Source: an uncultured Lentisphaerota bacterium
GTDB taxonomy: Bacteria > Verrucomicrobiota > Kiritimatiellia > CAIQIC01
Length of the DNA: 49,478 bases
Assembly (NCBI GenBank): GCA_903912445.1
Contig: CAIWHP010000029.1
Coordinates: 1 to 49,478 of the forward strand
Reading direction: 5' to 3'
The position numbers and the translations under genes were made by a program. Below the pieces are notes generated by a model. That model searched no databases, was not told the DNA's origin, and was given only the letters and a program-made list of their open reading frames with translations. Shown one piece after another: positions 42,419 to 48,503 of the stretch (position 1 is the stretch's first letter; every line of letters starts with the position of its first letter).

Positions 42419-42419
42419 C
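42404..42419 (+). promoter_or_regulatory. prfB-like +1 frameshift site or coupling Shine-Dalgarno
   Basis: AAGGAG (42404-42409), three bases (ATC), slippery CTT, stop TAA, then C. The bacterial RF2 gene has AGGGGG, three bases, CTT, TGA, C. The same AAGGAG could instead serve reinitiation at the ATG of 42420. Confidence 0.5.
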
Positions 42420-42647
42420 ATGAGTTCACACTTCCCCCCCACTTGTAGCCAGCCAATAGTGAACCAGGTACACGACGGTGCCAGCCCCACCTATATAATC
42501 ACCCTGAATGGTAGTTTAGTTGAGGTCGTAATGCTGGACGGACAGCCGGTACAACTGTCCTACGTTCAAGGCGTCGGCTACTCCTTTACACTCCCGCCTG
42601 TGCACGCGAACCATAGCTTGGTGATCCCGTACAGTTTACCTCCTTGA
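42420..42647 (+). CDS. Ig-like domain without signal, second half of split protein (copy 1)
   Basis: 75 residues, no signal peptide. The pattern DGASPTYIITLNGSLVEVV, MLDGQPVQ, YSFTLPPVHANHSLVIPY matches the C-terminal strands of the common secreted beta-sandwich repeat (typically ...sftitpn.gy.i..v.vdG.sv...ytf.nv.anhti.v.f). The first strand of that repeat is missing here and is found at the end of the preceding ORF, in a different frame. It is exported only if joined to that ORF. Confidence 0.65.
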   Translation: MSSHFPPTCSQPIVNQVHDGASPTYIITLNGSLVEVVMLDGQPVQLSYVQGVGYSFTLPPVHANHSLVIPYSLPP

Positions 42648-42739
42648 TCACGGGACGAGCAACAGCAAGCTGCGCGTAATCCTGCCGGGAGCGGAGGGGG
42701 CTGGTTTACGGCCGAGTAATCCCCCCTCACGCCAGTCAG

Positions 42740-42802
42740 CGCGTGGTGTTCCTGCTGGGCGGCGGCCTGATCGGCTGGCGGCGGCTGTGGCGTTGGGGCT
42801 GA
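42740..42802 (+). pseudogene. Relic of a PEP-CTERM-like membrane tail
   Basis: Encodes RVVFLLGGGLIGWRRLWRWG and a stop with no start or body: a hydrophobic helix followed by Arg/Trp, like the tail at 46113-46226. The sequence 42650-42920 otherwise holds no gene. Confidence 0.5.
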
Positions 42803-42920
42803 GGACTGGTGAGTTTTGTACTTACACAGCTATGTGGTTTTGATTTTGACTGGAAGCAACAGACCTCGGTTAGCCTGTGCGTGACCATGCTGGCGACCGG
42901 TTCGCTTGTCAGCATCTCGT

Positions 42921-43183
42921 GGGACTCGCGCGGGCCTCGGACCACGGTCAGATGGGAAATGTTGGGTAACAGCAAACAAAAGGGCACATCATGCAGAAAC
43001 AAGCGGAACAGGAAGCCAATCATGCCGAGCGCGTGGCGCGGCGGGCTTTCATCAAGAAAGTAGCTGCGGGCGCGGTGTTGGCCGTGCCGGCCATTGAATC
43101 GCTCACCAAGTCCGATATTTTGGTGAAATCGGCGCTGGCCGCCACGGTGCAGACCTGGACAATCACCACCACCTTTCACGAGG
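42921..43183 (+). repeat. Tandem duplication, unit 2
   Basis: Second copy of 42147-42410; the dyad leader element is not conserved in front of it. Confidence 0.85.
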
Positions 43184-43191
43184 TGAAATAA
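42991..43191 (+). CDS. Small Tat-signal protein, first half of a split Ig-like protein (copy 2)
   Basis: 66 residues, differing from copy 1 at only six positions, three of them at the C-terminus. The end is CAC GAG GTG AAA TAA C, again with a Shine-Dalgarno-like GAGGTG, but the slippery CTT codon is replaced by AAA. The twin Arg, hydrophobic core and the strand TWTITTTF are unchanged. The second ORF follows one base later in the +1 frame as in copy 1, so the split arrangement is kept in both copies. Confidence 0.72.
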   Translation: MQKQAEQEANHAERVARRAFIKKVAAGAVLAVPAIESLTKSDILVKSALAATVQTWTITTTFHEVK

Positions 43192-43192
43192 C

Positions 43193-43414
43193 ATGCCCAT
43201 TCACACCCTCACCTGCAACTATCCGGCTTTGAACCTAGTCCCCGACGGCACCAGCCCCACATATGTTTTCACCCCGACTGGTTGTGTTATTGAGACCGTA
43301 ATGGTGAACGGATATGCGGTTCAGCTGACCAACAATCAAAACGGCACCGTCTCCTGTATAATATCACCTGTGCACCGGAACGTAACCGTGCAGGTCAATT
43401 ACACTCTACGTTGA
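43193..43414 (+). CDS. Ig-like domain without signal, second half of split protein (copy 2)
   Basis: 73 residues, no signal peptide. It shares DGxSPTY, a T-x-x-G-x-V/I-x-E-x-VM core, VQL, PVH and a Y-x-L end with copy 1 but is otherwise strongly diverged, while the leader half is nearly identical. That contrast suggests either gene conversion of the signal half or fast diversification of the displayed half. GAGGTG eight bases upstream would allow coupled initiation. Confidence 0.65.
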   Translation: MPIHTLTCNYPALNLVPDGTSPTYVFTPTGCVIETVMVNGYAVQLTNNQNGTVSCIISPVHRNVTVQVNYTLR

Positions 43415-43447
43415 TCACGGGTCGAGCAACAGAAAGCGGGCAGAGCG

Positions 43448-44287
43448 ATGAACATGAGCGGGATGCAGTACCTGGGAGTGCTGCTTTGGGCCAGCATGGT
43501 CCTCAGCGGATGTGCCACGCCCCCTGCGGCGGTTATGCGGCCGGCGGCAGACCGGGAGGCTGCCATCACCATCACGCAACCGATCAAAACCATCGGCATC
43601 ATCGGCGGCGTCAGCTGGGTGTCGTCCGCCGAATACTATCGCCTGCTGAACGAAATCATCCGCGACCGCCTGGGCGGCCTGCACTCCGCACAGATCCTGA
43701 TGTTCTCCATCGAGTTCGGGGAGTTTTCCAAGCAGGAACGGCTGTCGACTCAAGGTGACTGGGTGCCGCTGCGCGCCACCCTGCTGGATGCCGCACAGCG
43801 ACTGAAACGCGGCGGGGCGGACTTCATCATTATCGCCTCCAATACCTTGAATTCTCAGGCGGACCTGATCGAGAAAGAGGTCGGCATCCCCATCCTCAAC
43901 ATCGCGGATGCGACCGCCGCCGCGGTGCAGGCGAAAGGCGTGCACACCGTGGCCTTGCTGGGCACCAAATACACGATGGAGCAACCGTTCTACCGGGGAC
44001 GACTGGAGCGGCGCGGACTCAAGGTCGTCACGCCCAACCTCCAGGAGCGCGACTATATCAACACGGTGATTTTCGACGAGCTGTGCCGCGGCCAGATCGA
44101 GCCGGCAGCCAGGCGGCGCTTCCTGCAGATCATCGAGCGGCTCATCAAGGAAGAGGGCGCCGCCGGTGTCATTCTCGGCTGTACCGAGATCCCGCTGTTG
44201 CTCCAGCAGAAAGATGTGGCGATGCCTGTGTTCGACACGACGGCCATCCACACCGCGGCCGCGATCGAAAAGTGCTTGGGCAAGTGA
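43448..44287 (+). CDS. Lipoprotein aspartate/glutamate racemase-family protein
   Basis: 279 residues. The N-terminus ends in a lipobox (VVLSG-type: MVLSGCATP, Cys near residue 22), so it is anchored in a membrane facing the periplasm. The body is Asp/Glu/hydantoin racemase: KTIGIIGGVSWVSSAEYYRLLNE, FIIIASNTLN, GVILGCTEIPLLL. The second catalytic Cys (GCTEI) is present; the first is Ser (ASNT), similar in principle to the E. coli YgeA branch with Thr/Cys. A periplasmic D-amino-acid racemase would be unusual and might serve peptidoglycan editing. Start could be the ATG at 43463. Confidence 0.85.
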   Translation: MNMSGMQYLGVLLWASMVLSGCATPPAAVMRPAADREAAITITQPIKTIGIIGGVSWVSSAEYYRLLNEIIRDRLGGLHSAQILMFSIEFGEFSKQERLSTQGDWVPLRATLLDAAQRLKRGGADFIIIASNTLNSQADLIEKEVGIPILNIADATAAAVQAKGVHTVALLGTKYTMEQPFYRGRLERRGLKVVTPNLQERDYINTVIFDELCRGQIEPAARRRFLQIIERLIKEEGAAGVILGCTEIPLLLQQKDVAMPVFDTTAIHTAAAIEKCLGK

Positions 44288-44489
44288 GCGACCCCCTGCT
44301 GTGCTCACCTTGGGCCGTACCGCAGCGCAACTGGCCCAACTATGTAACCGTTCGCAGTTGCCAGTGAGCTCAGGCCTCGCCGACGAGGTTACGCCGGCGC
44401 CGAGTACCGCCCGACCATGGTCAGACTTCCTGATCCCGACCGGACCTAGGCGACGCTTCCCGGAAAATGACTTGGCGCATGCTTTGTGG

Positions 44490-44543
44490 CATGGGCGTCC
44501 CGCCCATGTCGGAGCGCCAGCAAACACGGGCAAGATGCCCGTG
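44490..44543. repeat. Two REP-like hairpins
   Basis: CATGGGCG-TCC-CGCCCATG (44490-44508) and CACGGGC-aagat-GCCCGTG (44525-44543), the first matching the hairpin at 41761-41779. They border the polymerase relic. Confidence 0.6.
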
Positions 44544-44591
44544 CCACGACGGCAAAAAGTGCCAAACCATCTTCCGCCGGGATCAGGAAGG

Positions 44592-44869
44592 CTGATGGTC
44601 GTGCTGGGGCGGCTGGAGTCTGACGGCGAGTGGCAGTGCGAGCTGTTCGAGGACAACCTGCACATCGAGCAGCTGGAGCACGCCTCGGCCGCGATCGACG
44701 CGGTCACCGCGCAGTTCGGCAAGCACAAGCTCTGCCTTGGCACGGTGCTGTTCCTGGCCAGTACCGGCAGACCGGGCGCGACCTCCAGCCGTGGCGCAAG
44801 ACCACCCTGCTCAGCGGCGAGACGGAGCGGCAGCACCTGAAGATTCCACGGTGGAGCAGCACGGTTTGA
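44592..44869 (+). pseudogene. C-terminal fragment of a Y-family DNA polymerase (DinB/UmuC-like)
   Basis: One frame encodes LESDGEWQCELFEDNLHIEQ, LEHASAAIDAVTAQFGKHKLCLG; after a frameshift near 44765 another encodes WRKTTLLSGETERQHLKIPRW and a stop. Both halves fit the C-terminal end of Y-family polymerases. The catalytic palm and fingers are absent, so this is a truncated, frameshifted relic. It sits directly after REP-like hairpins. The segment 44288-44590 before it and 44870-45056 after it show no further gene. Confidence 0.65.
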
Positions 44870-45056
44870 GCGGACTCTTCTCGCCGCCAGCTTGACCCGC
44901 TTCGCAGGCAGCAGCGCACCCTCGCTTAGCCGCTTGATCAGTTCCTGCCACAGCGCGGGTGCCATGGACCGCAGGACCGGTGCGGTAAAAAACCGCGGCA
45001 GCATCCAGCGGCTTTTTGTTAGAGGACCAGCTCGGACCGGGGAATAAAACCCCGCC

Positions 45057-45845
45057 TCAGCGCCCTGAGTGCGCAGCGATACGTTTCCATTTCCTTCTCA
45101 AGGCGGCGAGAAAGACACCGATGCCGATCAAGACGCAATTGGCGGGCTCGGGAATCGTGGCGAGCGAGGATATGCCCACATTAAAAGCGGAGTACGCTTC
45201 GGGGGCGGGAGTCGTCCAAGAGAGGCTCGAAAAAGTACCGATGAATTCGATGACGCCATCCCCTTCCAAGCCGGAAAGGGTGGTGGTTCCTGAACCTGTC
45301 ATGGTCCCGGTGCCCCACTTTCCGGGCCCCGAAGAAAGGATGGTAAAGGGCTCGTTGAAATTATAGCTACCGAGTGTGGCAGGACTGCCCATCGAACCGA
45401 TCGACATCAAAATATTTTGAACCGGCGCGCTGAACGTGAGGGTATTGGTTACGCCGGAATATCCGGTCAGGGCGATGTAGTTTCCGTAGGTGGGAGCGGT
45501 CGTGACGGCCGGGTTCGTGTAGGTGGAACTAATCCCCCACATATCAACGACCCCGGACGGACCCGACCCATTGAAGGCCGACCACTGCGTAGCTTCGCCG
45601 GTGTAGGTGACGTTAACCGTGGCGGCGTTGTTGACGTTGTACAGGATGCCCGTCACCACGCTGGCATAATCAATAACACCGTAGCTGCCGGTATTGACCT
45701 TCTTGTCAAAAGTGGGGGTCTCCCACTTGACCCAAGTGTTAGTCGTGATTTGACCATAGGACGTCAGCGCAAGGCCGGCGAGGGCGGCTATGGCGATAAG
45801 TTTCTGCTTGGTTTGTAAACGGCGATCCCCTCGTGCAGCATCCAT
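45057..45845 (-). CDS. PEP-CTERM sorting-domain exported protein
   Basis: 262 residues. Signal peptide (QKLIAIAALAGLALTSYGQ), a Gly/Ser/Thr-rich beta-sandwich body and a C-terminal IPEPANCVLIGIGVFLAALRRKWKR, the PEP-CTERM signal recognised by an exosortase. It would be anchored, trimmed and released to the cell surface or extracellular matrix. The ATG at 45845 has AGGAG five bases upstream; an ATG at 45866 is possible. No exosortase gene is in the window. Confidence 0.88.
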   Translation of the reverse strand: MDAARGDRRLQTKQKLIAIAALAGLALTSYGQITTNTWVKWETPTFDKKVNTGSYGVIDYASVVTGILYNVNNAATVNVTYTGEATQWSAFNGSGPSGVVDMWGISSTYTNPAVTTAPTYGNYIALTGYSGVTNTLTFSAPVQNILMSIGSMGSPATLGSYNFNEPFTILSSGPGKWGTGTMTGSGTTTLSGLEGDGVIEFIGTFSSLSWTTPAPEAYSAFNVGISSLATIPEPANCVLIGIGVFLAALRRKWKRIAAHSGR

Positions 45846-46112
45846 GACAACTCCTGTTGTTTTCATCGTCAACGATCCTTTCAAGCCTGCCGCCGCATGC
45901 CAGCCTTTTACGCGGCCGCGGTTTTGTCTTCGATCACGGCCGTTTTAAGATGGCCAAGGGCGCAATCTCTCCAAAAACAAGCGATGCAGCAATTTGTTAT
46001 TTTACTCGCTTTTAAGTAGTCCAGGCCGCCGTGCCGCGCTCGAGCAACCGCGTGGTTCCCCTGTTTCCAGCAAACCAAAGCTGCTCAGCGGGCGGGCCTT
46101 TTAGGGGTAGCG

Positions 46113-46226
46113 ATGACCTGCGCCGCGCTGCACCAGCGCCGGCTCAACTCCCTGTTGGTCGCCTTGGTGTTCCTGATGGGCAGCGCGCTCATGGGCTGGC
46201 GCCGGCTGCGGCGCTGGGGCCGCTGA
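46113..46226 (+). CDS. Tiny membrane-tail ORF (PEP-CTERM-tail relic)
   Basis: 37 residues: LNSLLVALVFLMGSALMGWRRLRRWGR, one helix followed by Arg/Trp. AGGGG lies upstream, so it could be expressed, but its similarity to the tail at 42740-42802 suggests the remaining 3' end of a lost surface protein. From 46227 to 46453 the DNA resembles 47745-47840 (ACTCATGYCGCCA...CCAAAGCGGGATCA-like) and holds no intact gene. Confidence 0.4.
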   Translation: MTCAALHQRRLNSLLVALVFLMGSALMGWRRLRRWGR

Positions 46227-46453
46227 GCCCGTGCACCAAAAGCGAGGGCAGCCAGCACACTCAGGGAAGACTCATGCCGCCAACCTGCGATCCCCTCATC
46301 TGGGCCTGCCAAAAGAGTGATCAGCGTGCGCAGCTACAGGGTCCTGCTCATAGGGCCGAAGCGTCCTCAGCGCCCGTGGCGACAGCCCTCCCTGAGGTAG
46401 CGCGCCAGCCACGGCCGGACAATGGCAACCCGCCGCCCCCGGCACCGTGGATC

Positions 46454-46469
46454 TACTCAAACGCGAGTA
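46454..46469 (+). promoter_or_regulatory. Conserved dyad, leader copy 3 (short form)
   Basis: TACTCAAACGCGAGTA, matching the dyad of the other leaders, 50 bases before an intact exported-protein gene. The CCAACCC block and second hairpin are missing here. Confidence 0.55.
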
Positions 46470-46518
46470 AAAACGACGTTTGACCCAGCGGTGTCCGGGC
46501 GGCTAAAGATGTTTTTAG

Positions 46519-47139
46519 ATGAATCCAAAAATATGGATGTGCAGGGCGCGCCCGAGCTGGCAGCGAGGCCCCTGCATCGGGCTGCTGGGACTGGTGGCCT
46601 GCTGCACGGTCAGCAGCGCTTCGGCCGGCCTGGACGAGACCGCCGAGCAGAGCCAACTACGTTACGGGGCACCGTTACACCAGGGCGCCGATCTATTTCA
46701 GGCGCAAACCGTCCTCGCCGGCGCCGTGACCCGCACCTACCGCCACCACCAGTGGTGGATTCGCGCGGCCTTCGTGGCGGGCAAAACTGCGCGGATGACC
46801 TATGCCAAGGCGGACGGCCAGGGCAACCCCGCGATACAACCAGACGAGCTTCAGGCGCTTCTGGCCAGCGAGGCCGGCGCGGGCCAGTGGCGCGCGCAGG
46901 CCGCCGTCGATTGGTCGGGCCGGCGGCTCGCAACTTTCCCCCTGCAACGACAGACGTTTCTCAACACCAACGGCAGGCAGGCGCGCCTGGAGATCGGCCA
47001 TACGGTCGTCGTGATCGAAACGGCGGGGGCCGCAAGGGCCGAGGCCCGCGCGCTGGACCAGCAACGCCAGGCCAAGACACAGCGTGGCTATAGCGAGGCT
47101 TGCGCTGCGCCCCAGCCTGCGGCCCTGCAAGCTCGATGA
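46519..47139 (+). CDS. Exported protein of unknown function
   Basis: 206 residues. Signal peptide (CIGLLGLVACCTVSSASA), then GLDETAEQSQLRYGAPLHQG, a repeated strand pattern (VTRTYRHHQWWIRAAFVAGKTARMTYAKAD) and a helical ELQALLASEAGAGQW. Proteins with a D/E-x-x-x-RYG-x-P start followed by such strands are frequent small secreted proteins in Verrucomicrobiota, function unknown. It has the conserved dyad upstream and overlaps the next gene by ATGA. Confidence 0.7.
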   Translation: MNPKIWMCRARPSWQRGPCIGLLGLVACCTVSSASAGLDETAEQSQLRYGAPLHQGADLFQAQTVLAGAVTRTYRHHQWWIRAAFVAGKTARMTYAKADGQGNPAIQPDELQALLASEAGAGQWRAQAAVDWSGRRLATFPLQRQTFLNTNGRQARLEIGHTVVVIETAGAARAEARALDQQRQAKTQRGYSEACAAPQPAALQAR

Positions 47140-47465
47140 ACTCGCCGCCGCACAACCTCTGGAAACACGGAAACCTCGTCCTGACGGGCATCAACATCCT
47201 CATGGTGCTGGCCACGCTGCGGCATCTGAAAGTGATCGGCATGCTGGGCCGGACGAGTCAGGGCGCTGCGCCTGACCGAGGCCACGCCTGCCTGCAGGCT
47301 GTGCTGGCACTGCCGCCGGCCGGTTTCGCGTTGCTGCTGGTGGTCACGCTGACACTCTTGATCGGCAAGAACAGGCTCCATCCACAGAGTGCCCTGGCCT
47401 TGAACGTCCTCTGGTTGGTCGCCAACAGCTTCCTGCTCTGCCAGCTATTCGCCCTGCTACGGTGA
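47136..47465 (+). CDS. Small membrane protein coupled to the exported protein
   Basis: 109 residues with three hydrophobic segments (LVLTGINILMVLATL, ALPPAGFALLLVVTLTLLI, ALNVLWLVANSFLLCQLFALL). No family recognised. ATGA overlap with the preceding gene marks a two-gene operon driven from the dyad leader at 46454. Confidence 0.6.
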   Translation: MNSPPHNLWKHGNLVLTGINILMVLATLRHLKVIGMLGRTSQGAAPDRGHACLQAVLALPPAGFALLLVVTLTLLIGKNRLHPQSALALNVLWLVANSFLLCQLFALLR

Positions 47466-47548
47466 GGCCTGCCTCACACATCCATGCCGCGGCCGGAAAA
47501 CTCCCCCGGCACGGCATGGATGGAGAAAACCTGCACCACCGCAGCCTC

Positions 47549-47641
47549 TACTGTATTGCGAGTAAAAGATGTTGTTGGTGGAAATCCGACCAGCCCTCAA
47601 TCTTTGCGCGTGATGCCTTCCCTTTGCTTCAGACCCGAGGC
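47549..47641 (+). promoter_or_regulatory. Conserved leader element, copy 4
   Basis: Dyad TACTGTATTGCGAGTA (47549-47564), CCGACCAGCCCTCAATCT, hairpin GCCT...AGGC (47615-47641) with CTTTGCTTCAGAC inside. Precedes a frameshifted signal-peptide gene. Confidence 0.6.
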
Positions 47642-47691
47642 CGTGTCGGAGCGCTGCGGGTAGGACCGGTGGAAAAAGCCGGATTCTGCTG

Positions 47692-48105
47692 ATGAAAAAT
47701 TATTTTATTCCTGCCGTTGCTGTTGGCGGCCGTGGCCGCGCAGGCACAGCGCGCTGGCCGCACCCACGGAGACAACTCATGTCGCCAGCCGATAACCCCC
47801 TCTCGCAGGCCTATCCAAAGCGGGATCACGATGAAGAGCGGCTGTGGCCTGCGACCACGGCCGCGTTGTCCGTAGCCTCTGCGACGAGCGCCCGTGCCGC
47901 GGCAGTGCGCCAGCCGCACCGGCGGCGGCATCGGCATCGGCGGGCCTGGCTCTTGCCGGGCCTGATAGCGCTGTTCAGCGCCCTGCTCATGCTGACGATG
48001 GCTTGGGCCGGCCGTGAGCGGATGCGGGGCGAGGTGACCGCGCGAGGGGCGCTGCCAGCCGCAGATCGCGCCGTTGGCGCCGGTACGCCCCCCCGAGGCG
48101 AATAA
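47692..48105 (+). pseudogene. Frameshifted signal-peptide gene with membrane-helix body
   Basis: ATG AAA AAT TAT begins like the MKK signal peptides of this region, but the hydrophobic LPLLLAAVAAQAQ lies one frame away. The annotated frame continues as 137 residues with MSPADNPLSQAYPKRD (from 47779) and one clear transmembrane helix AWLLPGLIALFSALLMLTMAWAG. Either a frameshifted exported protein or a shorter intact gene starting at 47779 is possible. The 5' part of the body is homologous to the degenerate stretch near 46270-46325. Confidence 0.45.
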
Positions 48106-48335
48106 GCCCGGGTCAGGCAGGGGGCCGCACAGTCTGCGCCGCGCTGTTCAACCCCCGTGTTGCGGCCGCCGCCGGCTTGCGCCGCGCATCCCGCGCTGAC
48201 CGTTCTTGTTCGTCCTCCGTCCTCTTCCGCGACAGATACCGTGGACGCAGATCGCGGACGGTGAGCCTGCGCCAGGCGAGGGCGCGCTGCGCCCTAAAAC
48301 GCGGCGGGCGGGCCAGCCCGCCGCGCCGCGGTACG
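48106..48335. other. Gene-free stretch before the last leader
   Basis: High-GC sequence with no supported gene; open frames on the minus strand are Arg/Pro-rich and lack any motif. Confidence 0.4.
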
Positions 48336-48430
48336 TACTGAAATGTGAGTAAAAAAGGTTCTGGGTTGAACCCCGACCAACCCCCAACCTCAGCCCGGTT
48401 GGTGCCTTTCATTTATTCCAAATAAAAGGC
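48336..48430 (+). promoter_or_regulatory. Conserved leader element, copy 5
   Basis: Dyad TACTGAAATGTGAGTA (48336-48351), CCGACCAACCCCCAACCTC, hairpin GCCTTT...AAAGGC (48404-48430) with inner ATTT/AAAT and a TTC loop. This is the best-formed copy and precedes the large repeat protein. Confidence 0.65.
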
Positions 48431-48503
48431 CGGGTTGTGGCGGCGTGGGCGGCCACAAAAAAAGAAAGCGGGCGATGATGATGATGAAAAAACGATCCTG
48501 TTC

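Noticed and set aside
41272-48430. Integron attC sites separating small cassettes
   Set aside because: The dyads lack the RYYYAAC/GTTRRRY core sites and no integrase is present in the window.
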